Origin: Daucus carota subsp. sativus
Lineage: Eukaryota; Streptophyta; Magnoliopsida; Apiales; Apiaceae
Direction of reading: 5' to 3'
Length of the DNA: 64,000 nucleotides
Assembly (NCBI RefSeq): GCF_001625215.2
Contig: NC_030386.2
Span: forward strand, 24,150,545-24,214,544
Made by a program: the position numbers and the translations under genes
Shown here: in pieces, positions 34,301-47,557 of the stretch
Layout of the letters: the number at the start of each line of letters is the position of its first letter
Numbering within the stretch: position 1 is the stretch's first letter
The notes under the pieces: generated by a model
Databases searched by the model: none
Seen by the model: only the letters and a program-made list of their open reading frames with translations
What the model was told of the DNA's origin: nothing

Positions 34301-36997
34301 CAATTACATTCACATCCCGTCGTATCGGGAACTGGGTATTCTGGTGAGGCGATAGGCATATAGTACCGGTTATATGTATTTATTCCTGTCGCTAGCTCAT
34401 TTTCAATTTTTGTTTGATTTCAGATTCGAAGACCATTATCACAATTCTACAAGGTATCAATTTCTGCTTAACATATTTTCTTGGTTGTTCTTTCATGTTT
34501 CTGGCGAGGTTTTGTATGTATGTTATGTTTTGTGTATTTAGGTATAAGAAATATTCTTGATTTATCACGTTGCGAATTTTCTAAAATCTCGAGGTGTTAG
34601 GGGGAGCCGCGAAAGATCTCCTTAACAGAATAACAGGGTAAATTATAGTGATAGACTGATAGATGGACAGCAAATAGATTTAGTTAACCCTATATCTGTA
34701 CTTGTCTAAACTCTGAACTTGTTATACACTTATACAATGAGCTGCACTTTAGTTATTCAATCTTGTGATCTGCTAAATAAATGTTTCAGTTGGATATATT
34801 AACCTAACCGTAATTCAACGTTCAGTCGAAGCATCCTACCTTAATCGTCGCAATTGGGTGCTTCTGATGCTAAAGTGGTATTGGCTCCAAAAGATCAAAT
34901 ATGGATACTTATAGGTAGTAAATTTTACAAATTTCCCTAGTAGGTTACGTTATTAACTAAAACTACAAATAACTAGTATATGTTTTGTTCAATTTAATAA
35001 AGTTGGCCAAATGTTACATGAAATAATGAAAAGGAAGAATAAAATTTATATTTTAGATTTAGGGGAGAAAGTGGAAAGAACACTAGCAGGTGGTATATTG
35101 TGAATTTGTGATAATTGTGGTTTCCTAATTCTGTATCTTTTGTCTAGAGTTCTGATCCCTGTCTTTACTTTTCAATCGCTGGATCTGCCTAGGTGCATAG
35201 CAGCTTGTGCACATGACTATATTGAGGTTTCATACAAGTATATATATATAAATGCACTTGCGTGTGACTAAATTATTTAGATGCTGTATGATGCTAAAAC
35301 CAATGCGGTCTGTTATTAGTATATGTTAGAAACACTAGTAGAGATGATTGTCAGAAAATGTGCTTGCATAATAATATCCACTACAGGGGATATCTTATGA
35401 TAATGGTGGTTTCTTTTCTCTATATTCTTTGTCCAGAATTCTTATCCTGGTCTTTAATTTTATAATCTTAGGTGTTTATACACTAGTTAACCGAGGCTAT
35501 TAGAAATCTAATTTGTGAGGGCTTTGTCTGTAGTTAAATTGTTTGTGTATGCAATTGTTTTTGAGGATCAAGTATCATCATGTATAATTTTGCTTTTAAT
35601 TTTTCCCTATTATTGTAACTAAAATATGTGATAGTATAATTATGTTGGACTTTTTGTTTACTCATACTTTAACAAGGGTTGATACTTGATAGTAATAATA
35701 GAGCATGTAAAAATACCTCCGGGATAGAAATGTTTCTAGAATATCCATGGATAAGTAATCTTCCTGAAGATAAAATTCTCTCCCCATGTCAAGATTCTTT
35801 TATCATTATTATCAAGATCTAGAAAGTTTTAGAACACATTGTATTGATGTTGGAGATTAGATATGGTAAACAAGTCGGATCTCTCATGGAGAAGAACACA
35901 TGAACATGTACATGTCATATGCTAAGAATATTTCCCAACCAGAATTCATTCACAGGGCCCAAACTAAGAAGAATGGAAGGTTTAGGCATTCCAAGTATGA
36001 ATGAAGGAACACTTCATTCTGTTTGTCAAGCTTAAAACCTGTATCATTCCTCTATAAATTCTCATTCATTACATATTTTGGTTCATAATGAAATACGGAT
36101 TTCATATAACTCAACTAAAAGTTTTTGAAGTATAAAGTATAAACTGTGCAAACTTAATAAATTTGAGCTTATTGTAATTGCATTTTTTAGCATGCAATGT
36201 TTTTTAATTATTTTTGAATTTATTCTTGCTTGTTATCAGTTAAAAATTCTTGAATTAATACTTGCTTGTTATTAGTCAACATTGTCATTTGATTTTTACG
36301 ATATCCCTCGCCTGCATAATTAGAAAGGAGCATTGTCCAAGGGGGTTGACATTATGTTTTTACAGGAAAGAAGTTTTTCTTTTTAGCATGCTATTATGTT
36401 TTTTCTTAGACAACTGATCATTGCCTGAGGCAGCAGTAACTGGGCTGACCCCTGGGAAGCAATTTTAGTTCATCATACTTCTTCTATAGTTCTATTTCTA
36501 TATAGCCTGATTTAGTTTCAAATATACTTGCATTAGTCTGGAATGGTACTTGCTTTTTAGTGACGCAATGGGTGGAGCTGTCTATTTCTTGCATAAATGA
36601 AATTACTTTTTGGTTATATATATTTTACCTGTTGTGCATGATCAAATACTTATTTCATGTTATCAAGCTGACGTATTTTAATGACAGAAGCCTTACTCTT
36701 TTAAAATATATACAACAAGATTTTGTCTGACGAAGCGCGTCGTATAACATAGGTGATGGGCACTTTATGATTTTTGTAGTGCTGGTTTTTGAATCAATAT
36801 GGAGATTGGAGGATAGAGAGCTAATAGACTGAGTAGTTATGAACTAAAATTGTCTTTTCTGATTTAAGTAATTATCACATCAGTATATTATTGATGTTAT
36901 TTGGTGGAGATTGTGATTATATTCATCTATGAGACTATGATATATTTTTGATGCATTCTCATTAACGGTCTACTTTATTTAGATTATTTTGTGAAAG
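34301..36997 (+). other. Probable split 5' leader of the 173-residue gene
   Basis: A leader-like segment ends near 34452 at CTACAAG|GTATCA, a good donor. An acceptor TTTATTTAG near 36982 lies just before ATG 36998. This suggests a 5' UTR with one or more introns spanning about 2.5 kb. The internal sequence is AT/T-rich, intron-like, with no other gene. Inferred without transcript data. Confidence 0.4.
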
Positions 36998-37519
36998 ATG
37001 GCAAACCCGAAGCAATTATTGAGCAAAGTTTTTGGAAAAATGAACTCTGCTCGAGTTATGAGGGAACTCTATGCAGACGCAACCCTGAAAAGCACCAAAA
37101 GTTTCCATGCACTCTGCACCACAGAGAAAAAGGTCGGACTTTCTGGAATACCACTGCACCACTATGGATCAAGCTTTCAACGTGGCATCCCTGGATTCAA
37201 GTGTCACCAAGTAATCCCGGGAGTCATGTCTCAGGGAGAAGTTTTTGCAAGGGGATATGCATCCGGAGGTGAAGCTATGCAGAAGGTTAAAGACGAGAGT
37301 CTAAAGCACGCCGGACGTGGTGTTCGTTCAGTGGCCAATGCTGGACGAAGTAGCAGTGCATCTGAATTTCAGGAGATTATGGCAGACTACGTGCACCAAG
37401 AAATGACCCGAACTTGGATCTTGGTCCTAATGAGATTGTTCCTGATTATTGCAGTCAAAGATGTTGTCGTGTCTCTCGTGTTTTCAGACTCAAAGGATGA
37501 GGCAGGTAACATAGATTGA
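36998..37519 (+). CDS. Uncharacterised plant protein, C-terminal membrane segment
   Basis: A single coding exon of 173 residues, starting MANPKQLLSKVFGKMNSARV. I do not recognise the family. The N-terminal part is basic and lacks a clear signal peptide, although an organellar targeting role is possible. The middle is Gly/Ser/Ala-rich (GYASGGEAMQKVKDESLKHA, GRGVRSVANAGRSS). A hydrophobic stretch near residues 140-162 (WILVLMRLFLIIAVKDVVVS) could be one membrane helix, and the tail is acidic. Codon use and the clean ATG context (GAAAGATGGC) support a real gene. Overlapping frames in this stretch are shadows. No function is proposed. Confidence 0.75.
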   Translation: MANPKQLLSKVFGKMNSARVMRELYADATLKSTKSFHALCTTEKKVGLSGIPLHHYGSSFQRGIPGFKCHQVIPGVMSQGEVFARGYASGGEAMQKVKDESLKHAGRGVRSVANAGRSSSASEFQEIMADYVHQEMTRTWILVLMRLFLIIAVKDVVVSLVFSDSKDEAGNID

Positions 37520-38223
37520 CGAGATGAAGTGAAGCAATTGCATGAAATTCGAGACAGAAACGAGAGGTTTGGTGCAAGCGATTTATCTTATAGACATTTA
37601 TATTTGCTTTAAGTTTTGTAGCAGCAGCCAGCCAACTGGTATCTCTAGTTTGAGGATTGCTTTAGAATAAAGAATCAGCTGATGTAAATTGTGGATCATC
37701 TGCTTGTTTCCTTGGTTATCCCATATTATGGTTGCATAATAAGAAACTTCATTTCTGAGTTGATGTAGTGATGTCCTCAAAATGAACCTTTTTTTAAACT
37801 TCATTTTCATGTTTGCCTATGCAAAATAATATTAAAAATTTTCATAGAAATATAAAAATGTGCTTCCAATTTTTCTTATCCCAAAATAAAATTAAATATG
37901 GTCAAGATTATGGTGAACTTAAAATTCAACTTTTTTTAGTTTTTCACCTCAAAATAATGATTTGCGTTCGTTAAATTATCCAAATTTTGACCCATAATAA
38001 TATATATTATTCAATTTTTTTTTAAAAATTATATCATTGATATATATAATTATTGTAACATATATTTTTCAGTTTTTAATAATTAGAAAAAAATACTTTT
38101 TTTATTTACCGTCAATATTCGATATATTCTCAGGCGGGGAGAGATTATCAGTGGTATAGACCCTGGCCATTTCAGTTGAAATCAATCCCAGAATCACCTC
38201 GAATTCATAATTATTCTCCTCTA
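37520..38223. other. 3' UTR, spacer and ATP12 leader
   Basis: Contains the 3' UTR of the upstream gene (to about 37800), an AT-rich spacer and the leader of the ATP12-type gene. No further gene. Confidence 0.5.
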
Positions 38224-41200
38224 ATGGCGCTAAATGTGATCAGAAAAACCCTAATTTCCCTAAACCCACTTCAAATCAAACCCCCCTTTCCCCAATCTCG
38301 CCACCTCAGCTCCGCCGCCGCCGCCGTGGCCTCCTCCGACGACCCATCATCGTCATTCAGCTTCTCTGAAGCTCCTGAAAGCAAGCCGGACAAAGACGAG
38401 AGCATATACGTGAAGGGGGTGCCCAAATCGACGCCGTCGTCGTCGGTGACGATGCCGATGTCGTTTATGACGGGGTCGATAGTGGGGAAGAAGTTTTACA
38501 AGAAAGTGAGCACGAGAGAGGCTGAAGATGGGAATGGGTGGCATGTTATGCTTGATTATAGGACTTTGAAGACTCCGTCGAAGCGGCCTCTGAAGTGTCC
38601 TAATCATTTTCTTGCTATGGCTATAGCTGCTGAGTGGGATTATCAGGTATACCCATTTCCAAGTACCCGAGAATTTTATTCGTTTATCGAGATTATTCAT
38701 TTATTGAGGTTCTACTGGATGTTTGTGCATCTGCTATATTGTACATTGCACCAAGTAAACTATTATCGAGCTTTTTAATCTACTTGATTTGAATTATATG
38801 TGTAGTTAATTGGATTAAACTGAAATGTTTTGGGGGGGGGGGGGGGGGGGGGGGGAGGGTTTGTGGGCTCAGTGTTGTTTTAGATACTGAAGTGTAACAA
38901 GTTTTACCTTGACTATAATTTTCGGGATTTGAGCCAGTCTTTTGTGGGGTTATGGTTATAAGTTTTTGATGCAACAGTGGAACTTGGTAATTATCCTAAG
39001 CAGCTGCCAAGTTATATTTTTGTATCAAGGAACCTGTTTTAAAATTTGGTGGGGCTGCGTGGAACATTATTTTTTAGGTAAAGATCGAAGACAAAATGTC
39101 CATTTTCGGCAAAAAGTGGTGGAGTATGGGAGAGACCACTGACAGTTACTATTGGGTCTATTTCAATTGAGGACCAGCTGAATAGGAAACCAAAATGAAA
39201 AATACTATGGTGTATCTCTTTTGATAATCAGGTTCAACAGCATTATTGTTAAACCGCAGTTGCATGTACCCCAGAACAATAGTTTATATTCCAATTATAA
39301 ATGTGTTGAACCCTGGCGGTTCTCATTGAATACTGTATTGACATGCTTTGTAATTGATTCAATCCTTGTTACACTTTGCTTCGTACTTGGAATGTTATAA
39401 AGTTAGCACTGTAGCCTTGCAGCTTCTAAAAAATGAGAACAAATTAGAAGGGGAACTAAAAGTTGCAATTTTGATATGTTATCACTATAAAGCTTCTTTT
39501 ACTTTATCTGAAATTTTCTTTTTTCTTTAATTTTACCTTCTATGCAGCAGCCAGTTATTTAGTGGTTGAATCTGCATTACTCCGTTCAACTAATTAGACA
39601 ATTGTATCAAAAAAATAGAAACTCAACAGGATTATGATACAGTTTTATTGTGCTAGTATGTTTAGCTGTATTATAGCTGTGGATCACCAGATCAGTGGAA
39701 GTATTATGGCAGGAAAATTGCAAACAGATTTTGTTCTCCTGTTAGATAAGTTTTTAATTTATTATTCTGATTTTAAGTATTCATGAATTTTCTGCAATTG
39801 ATATTCACATTTATTGTAAGAAGTAAGAATATCTTTGATATTTCTCTGTTTGTAGCTAATCATATCATATCAACATATTTTTTTGTTTTGCTTTGTTTTT
39901 TAACAGTTTTAATGGGCTTTCTGTTCTTTACTAAGATTGCTCAAAATGAAACTACTGTTTTGTATCTCAAATTTCATGATTTTCTAAGTTTCTTATCGTG
40001 GATTATGGGGAATTTATATTTAACGATATGGTGATTGTAGCAAGCAGATGGAATCAGGCCATTCACTATGCCTATTATGAAGCTTGCATGCACTGCTTTG
40101 GAAAGAGTTCCTCTCACAAGGTCGAAGATAATCGATCATTTGATGCAGAGGTTTCCTCAAGATTTGGTATTCTGCCGTGCTCCTGGAGATAATGACCTTA
40201 CTAGTGGTGTCCTTGGTATGTATATTTTTAATAATTCGAATTACCTTATTACTTGTTTCAAGAAAATAAGATAGTCAGATGTTGATGCTAAGTTGCTAAC
40301 TGAACTGGTTAACAAATTTAAGCTATGCGTGTAGCCCTTTAGACCTAAAGATGGATTTTGGATGTAGGAAAACATTTGTCTTGTCCTGTGATATAGATGT
40401 CATAACATGTTCTTTTATGACCCCATTTCAAATGTAGGGTGATGAAATTTCAAGACTCGGTTCCATATTTTACTCGCTATGCAGACCTGCATCTTAAACT
40501 TAATTTGCCTAATAGCCAGGGGCTTCTAATATAGTAATATAGACACTGTTATAGTATGTTGATGTGAGGTACAAACTGGTCAATGGACTCTGTTAGTTGC
40601 TGAAATAAACTTAGGGATACTACAGCATAGTACGTATCCGATAATTATGATCTAATTAGGGACAACAGACAGCCTAGCAATTAGTAAGCACTTATGATGG
40701 GTTAAAGCTTGTAATTTAACTCTGCATTTATACTCAAGTTAGTTATTTTTTTAGGCCAACTAGAAGTGCCATTTTAAGTGTTTGATTGTGTATTAAAGTT
40801 TTCACTTTCTAAGCTTCACTATGGAGATCTTTATAATTTATTAATTTTGCCTCGCGATTTTTAATCTGCAGAACGGCAAGAGGAGAAGATTGATCCTTTA
40901 CTTAAGTGGGTAGAATCTGAGTTTGGCTTTAAGCCTGTACTATACTCCAGCTTTTTTGGGGGTAAGCAGGATGACGGACTTGTGAATGCAATTAAGAGCC
41001 TCCTCAAAGCAACAAATGACTGTGAATTGGCAGCTATTGATGCTCTTGCTTCGGCAGCCCACTCTTTAATTATTGCCATTGGAATCTTTCGTGGGAAATT
41101 GCAGATTGATGAAGCCATCGAATTAATCAGACTTGAGGAAGATTTGCAGGTATCTTAAAATCCCACGCCTTTGACCCAAACTTTCCAATGATGCAAGAGA

Positions 41201-41429
41201 AGAAAAAAAAAAAATCCTGTATTTATATGGATGACAATATGACATTACATGATGAACATTTAATTACATCAAAGAATCTTTGTCAATATTAAGTTACGTA
41301 TATATTTTATGAAATTTGCAGGTTGATAGGTGGGGTCTGGTTGAAGGTGGCCATGATCTGGATGTCGCTGACCTTAAGGTTCAAATAGCATCTGCTGTTG
41401 TGTTTCTTGGACTTTCAAGAAGATTTTAA
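38224..41429 (+). CDS. ATP synthase F1 assembly factor 2 (ATP12 family), mitochondrial
   Basis: A mitochondrial chaperone that binds the F1 alpha subunit during ATP synthase assembly (ATP12/ATPAF2 family). 327 residues from exons 38224-38646, 40041-40215, 40872-41149 and 41322-41429. The start MALNVIRKTLISLNPLQIKP followed by Pro/Ser/Ala-rich sequence is a typical mitochondrial presequence. Family motifs: FYKKVSTREAEDGNGWHVML, LDYRTLKTPSKRPLKCPNHF, AMAIAAEWDYQADGIRPFTM, PLLKWVESEF and the C-terminal IFRGKLQIDEAIELIRLEED. ATG 38224 is the first in-frame ATG. The first intron is long and contains a 24-G run. Gene symbol left empty; the family call is strong. Confidence 0.92.
38832..38855. repeat. 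Homopolymer of 24 G in ATP12 intron 1
   Basis: An uninterrupted G run, followed by AGGG. It lies within the first intron, about 185 bp after the donor. Run length is likely to be polymorphic or poorly measured by sequencing. Confidence 0.9.
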
Positions 41430-43148
41430 GCACTATGCAATTTACCAGTTATAATAAATTAGGTACATGATAATCTACCTTTTTCATTTAGATCTATGTT
41501 GGTTTGGTTTCCTTATACAATTGATCATGTGTATTGCTGAAGAGCTTGAATCAGTCTTTGTTGTGTATTGCACTGATGGCTCTAGATTGCCTGATAATCA
41601 CAATAAGACCTTTTTACACAAATACTATATACTTGTTTTTCCTTAAATCCGACTGACTAATAGGTAGTACATTCCATAAGTTTTAGTTGTTGTGGCAACC
41701 TAAATGACCATCTCTGCGGGTGATGTATACTGCAGCCTGTTTAATTTGCTTCGTTGCAAGTCTGGAAAAGTTGAGATGCTGAGTACTTGTGCGTCAAGGA
41801 ATTTCGTGGCAGCACTTTAAGCACACTGGTGGCTGTTTCTTTATATTACAATAGCAGCAAGAAGTCTCGCAATTACTGCTGCACCCTATGACAAGAGAAT
41901 CTTGTCAATTTTGTTGAGAAATTATATATTTTTTGTTACCTAATCTGTTCTTTATGCTAGGTCATAAAAGATTTAGTTAAAAACACGTTAACGCAACTTT
42001 GTCACAGAAGCCTTTTTAGTTACATATCTAAGTTGCTTACCTGTGACAGTTATGTACTGCGAGGAGTCAAGCGTTTGTGGATTTATGAGCAATGGAAGCC
42101 GTGTGCTCGCTTCAACATCATTCCCGAGTTGAAGGCAAATCATAAAACACAAAGACAAAGCTGCTGGAAACAACTTCATGATTGGTTTGGTAGTAACAAT
42201 GTGCACTTGATGTTTGGTAGCTGCTGAGTTGGTTGTGTGTTCTCATAGATGATCTCTATATAGTTGGATTGACAGTTAAATTTTGTTATAAATTGATAAA
42301 CTCCTTCCATATGACAGGAATAAAATTATAAATACTGCAATCTTCTCGTTCAGTGGTACCGATTGTGAGTGAATCATTCAATGGTTGTGTGACTATAAGA
42401 ATTGCATCCAAGAAGATTTGCTAATACATTAGATTGAGATTAAGGGTATACTAGAAGGATCACACTAGTTTCATGAACGTTAAAGCTAAAAATATTCTGT
42501 TAGCGTATAGTATGACTATTAAATTATACGAGTACACAATTTAAGGGGATACTAATAGATCATATAAATGTCCAAATAGGTGAACATTCTGTTTGCATTA
42601 GTTTAGCTTCTGCATATGAATCTTATGTGAATAGTTTCGATCAGTAATAATCAAATCTTACACCAAAATAAATGAGGCTGAAGTATTTACAGACTGACAG
42701 CGAAGTTGAAAATTTCACCCTTCATATCTGTATGATTTAATTTCCACGGAAAAAGGTACACATCTCCATAGAGCAAACACAATTTATTGTACAAAAAAAA
42801 TTGATTTGCAACTATTTTTACATGCCATCTAAATAGACAACAAACAGAAACATGTTCTGAACACCATGCATAACATCATCTGGATGTTCGGTGACTTATT
42901 CAACACACTGAGAGCTAGAAGATGCCCAGTCGAATGGTATGAAGTAACCAATATTTCAGTACAGTAAAAGACAAGGTCAGCCAACCTGATTATGTAAATT
43001 GTCGACGTTTTTATCTAAAAGAACTAGGAAGATCTGATGGACAAATACAACCAGGTCAAAAATTATTACAACCAGCTATAAGATAATCTGTTCTTTCAAA
43101 TAATCCAGAATATGGTTTTGTTTAAGGTTCTCATTCTTCCAAAAGCTA
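41430..43148. other. Convergent spacer between ATP12 and SDH2 genes
   Basis: Holds the 3' UTRs of both genes. Short frames on both strands near 41988-42227 overlap one another and show no domain. No bounded element is recognised. Confidence 0.5.
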
Positions 43149-46100
43149 TTATGCGCCTTTAGCCTCAAGCTTCTTGATGTTGCTGATCTGCTTTCCAGGG
43201 TTCAGTCCCTTGGGGCAGGCACGAGCACAATTCAATATTGTGTGGCAACGATATAGCTTGAATTCATCATTGATTGCATCGAGTCTTTCACTAGTGTATT
43301 CATCTCGGCTGTCCATAATCCATCTGCACAAAACAAATTATTCAATCCAATATAAAAATCCACTGAGAACCTCCAATATATATGCAGTACCGAAGACAAG
43401 ATAATACGACGATAAATCCACCCATTCTATACTATCATTGTAGCCTGGTGGATACCCCTCCTCTTTCTGTAACAAGAGGTTGAAAGAGGCACAAGTGTGC
43501 AAGTACTAGACACATACCAATTCTTCTTCAAAAAACATTTAACGATTTTATTTGAGCAAATGAAAGGCTTAGCCATTGCTGTATAGGATTAGGGATCTTC
43601 ACTTCATACACCAGAAGAGGAAACAGTTACTTATTTAAGTACTGGAATTATACAAATACAAGATGGAAGTATAGTATTACTAAAGAAATCGCTTCAGCCC
43701 CATACATGAATACACATCTTTGACAAACTTGAAGATGCAACAACAATGTTGTCACATGGAAGATTATAACTTCAAAATTGTCCGAAGCAGTGCTAAAGCG
43801 ATTTTCAACAATAAAAAAAAAATACCAAAAACTAACCTAATTTATAAAGTATTTATATGATTTTTTTTATAACAAGCAATTTATTCAATAACACTGAACA
43901 ACAGAAAGGCCACATAAATCAACAAGTAGATCAGATCATCACAAAACGATGAGCTCCTTATTAACTAAAAAAGTTAATTTTCCACATTGAAAGACCAGAG
44001 TTTATCATCAAACTCATTTGAAGAATTAATCAAAAATATCTCAATAAATATTTGTAACATATGCCCAAATCGTACAAGCTGATAACAACCATTGTAAGCA
44101 TAACATGACAACTTCTCTCGGGATGACCTGTAGTCGGGAAAAACAAGACAATATGCAAACTGTATATGGCTCACCCCTCAACCCATTGAAATTTATCTTG
44201 CTTTGTTTTAAGTTACAAAGTCGCATGCTATAACCTTGCTTGATGAACTACTGCTCTACACAAGAGACTAAACCGGTAAGAGAAGTGCAACCAGTAAAAT
44301 TATCACCACCTTTGCTTGCAATATAACAAGTATATATTATCATATCAGGCAGCTATAGTTTTGCTTACAGGTTTCTTGTTGATGCAAAAAATGACACTTC
44401 CAGAGAATACTTAAAACATGAATCATAAATCAAATTTTTATTAGTAAGCAAATAATCACATGAGGCAACTGGTAGTTTGCTAACTTATTCATGTTGATGC
44501 AAAGAATACTTCCCAGATGGACTTGAAACATGAAACATTACGCAGTACTACATGCACCAGCTCTGACTTAATTCCAGTGCTAGTGTAAAAAACACAAGTA
44601 GAAAATCAGCGATATGCCAATATGTTAAAATGTCACAACGAATCCACACATAATCTACCACAGGACAGGGGCTATTATAGTTCACATGCCCAGCTACTAA
44701 ATAATCTCATATGAATAAGTAACCTTATATAGCAACAGCAATCAGAAATCACAACATCATAGGCAAAGAAATGAATAGTGGGTGCTGACTACGTACAAGT
44801 TCCAGCATGCAAGTCAAACCCAATTGTGTGTAATACAACACAGCATTTAGTTTATCTTTATCACAGTGAAAAACAAATATAGTGCAAGAAGCCTAGAATG
44901 CTAATTAAATCATCCATTATACAAATCCTTTCACCAAAATGTATTCAAATAAGGAATTATGTTTTCAAACAAATCGCTTCAAACTCCACCCGAAAGATCT
45001 CCTCAAAGAATTATTAAATAATAGTGATAAGAGAATTAGAGAATCCAAAAAAAAATTCTTCATAATGAATCGCATATGGGGATTTGACTGATTTGAGCAG
45101 GGGAAAACCTTTAACCAAATAACGCAATAGCAGTACACAAAAGAACAGTTCAACACACTATATAAAACAGCATTACCAAGCTAAAGACCCAGGAACTGAA
45201 TGGCTGTATCCTGTATATAAGAACTATGGCTCATGAGTGACTCCAAAATAAAAGTTCAAACCATTTACAAATGAACCAACCTCGAGCACAATTTGAGGCT
45301 CATTAGGATCGAGTCGACTGTGAGCATGTCAAACTCTGCTTAAAGATCACAAGCTAGCATTGTTATAGATCAAGAGCAGGTTCACATTTAAAAAATCAAC
45401 ATTTTATAATGAATAATACATTATATATGATAAATTTATACACTTACGTTGCGGTCACTTGGATTGAATGGAATGAGTAGGGGATAGAATGAAAGATTAT
45501 AAAGAAGCTTTATGGAGAAAGAAGAAGATATGAGAAAGTAGTGACTAAATACAAGTGAGTCTAAATTTTCTATATTGAAAGGAATGAGTAGGGGATTGAA
45601 TGAAAGATTATAAAGAAGCTTTATGGAGAAAGAAGAAGATATGAGAAAATAGTGACTAAATATAAGTGAGTCTAAATTTTCTATATTGTAGATTGTAGAG
45701 AAACATGATGAAGAAGTAGAATGAGCATTCCTTCCAAGAGATGGGTTAGATTTCTATTGCAAATAGCTTGGAATGGAATGAGTTGAGTTTCATTTCATCC
45801 AAGTGAACGCGGCCTTAGCCTCTTCTAAATACTAACCATTGATATTCATATTGTTTCATAAATGGATAAGCCTATTTTCCACTTAGCCGAGCTTGCAACG
45901 AAAGCTCACCTAAGCACAGTTCAATACATTTCTAATTACTTATTCTGCATAGGCCGGCCAATACAAAATAAACACCTTAACCAAGAAAAAACATAAAACA
46001 AAGCAAAATCCATTCTAAATCAAAAATCAAAAGATACCATATACACAAATACGACAAAATGAATGACGAAAAAAGAAAAGATACCTATTGGCATGAAGAA

Positions 46101-46746
46101 GCGCAGCAGGGCCAAGATAAGACTCAGGATTCCACCAATAGCTGGGACAAGAAGTACTACAACAAGCACACAAAATACACTCATACATCCCATCCAACTT
46201 AGCCCTATCTTTCTTACTCTGCAATATCTCTTTCCCAGTTTTATTCTCACTCTTCCTCTTCAACCAAGGCTCAATACTCTTATACTGATTATAAAAATTA
46301 GTCATATCCACCACCAAATCTTTAATCACAAACATATGGGGCAATGGGGTGATCATCGAAGCCTCTTTCGCATCCGAAATCTTTGTCAAACAAGCCAACC
46401 CATTACACCCATCAATGTTCATAGCACAAGACCCACAAATCCCCTCCCGACAAGATCGCCGAAAAGTCAGGGACGGGTCAAGCTCGTTCTTAATTTTGAT
46501 AAGGGCATCTAGAACCATGGGCCCACATTCAGAAAGATCGATTTTGTAGTCCTGCAGCTGGGGCTTCGACGGGTTTTCGGGGCTCCATCGGTAGATTTGG
46601 AAGGTCTTGAGCGTGGGGTTGGATCGGGCCGTGGGCTCTCGGGTCTGGGACTCGATTTCGGTGGCGTGGGCCCTAAAAATTTGCAGTTTTGAGAGCTGGG
46701 TCAGATGGGGTTTCGTGATTGCGCGCCGGAGAAGGCTGGTCGCCAT
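43149..46746 (-). CDS. SDH2: Succinate dehydrogenase iron-sulfur subunit, mitochondrial
   Basis: Subunit B of respiratory complex II, carrying electrons from succinate oxidation to ubiquinone in the inner mitochondrial membrane. 278 residues from two exons on the minus strand (46746-46085 and 43323-43149), with a 2.76-kb intron. Residues 1 to about 45 form a presequence ([20 protein letters not shown]). The plant-type 2Fe-2S ferredoxin domain has C99, C104, C107 and C119 ([20 protein letters not shown]). The C-terminal ferredoxin domain has C190, C193, C196, C200-P ([18 protein letters not shown]) in exon 1 and C247, C253, C257-P ([20 protein letters not shown]) in exon 2, for the 4Fe-4S and 3Fe-4S clusters. 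All expected ligands are present. The intron carries a MITE at 45447. Confidence 0.96.
45447..45814. mobile_element. Harbinger-like MITE in the SDH2 intron, with internal duplication
   Basis: Inverted ends: CACTTGGATTGAATG on the left versus the reverse complement of CATTTCATCCAAGTGAACG on the right. TTA flanks both ends (45444-45446 and 45815-45817). Inside, a unit of about 111 bp starting GGAATGAGTAGGGGAT is tandemly repeated (45470 and 45581) with few differences. Confidence 0.75.
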
Positions 46747-47547
46747 TTTCTTGATGCAGAGGTGTATGTATAGGTGAGTGTGTAATTGGGTTGCTGTGTT
46801 TTTTTGGAGAAGATGAATGTATAGGTTAGTGTGATTGGGTAGGTCTTTTTGTTTTGTGGGGTTGGTGTGAAATGACGAAAATGGGGTTTTTATGATTTGA
46901 GTGTGATGTTGGGTTTGTTGTGGGGGAGGGAGTGTGAATAGGGTTGAAAGGTAGGGGTAGATTTGGAAATGTGGGAGTTTGAACGGCGGTGTGATGACGT
47001 GGAGGGATATTCGCCGTCCGGTGGTCGTGTGGTGAACTCGTGGAGATGTGTAGGCTTGGAAATGAACTAAAATGTTGAAATAAGTGATTAATCATTTATA
47101 AAGCCCATTAATTTTTTTCTTTAGCGAATTTAGCACACCAATTAAACACGTGAACTTTTAACTCCTTTCATCTTTTGGACAACCAAAATATATAATCCTA
47201 CTCTCATTTCATTAATCATATTTGTTTAAATAATTTTTTTAATAATATTCATCGTGTTCTTTATCTCAGACAAATTTTCTGTTGGTTTTGATACTAGTGA
47301 TTGCTAATTCAAATTCAAATATTTTTAAAAATCATTGTACAAACTATAATTATATTTAGTTTGACGAATGAGAATTCGCTATATTTTTTTTATAATGATC
47401 GAAAATAAGAATAAAGTTTGATACTGTATTTAATATATGCGAAACTTGTAACATGAAAATGAAAAAGCAATAACTAAAAATATGGGCCAAGCCCATTACA
47501 TTCGCGTGCAGATCAATATTACATGTATTCGTCATATTAGCGTTTGA
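46747..47547. other. SDH2 promoter region and spacer
   Basis: G/T-rich on the plus strand next to the SDH2 start, then AT-rich. The minus-strand frame at 46826-47095 is a Pro/His-rich product of skewed composition and is not called. Confidence 0.45.
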
Positions 47548-47557
47548 TATAAATTAC

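Noticed and set aside
37598-37810. 70-codon minus-strand frame
   Set aside because: Falls in the 3' UTR of the gene at 36998-37519 and has no protein character.
41988-42227. Overlapping frames on both strands downstream of the ATP12-type gene
   Set aside because: Mutually overlapping, no domain, located in the 3' spacer.
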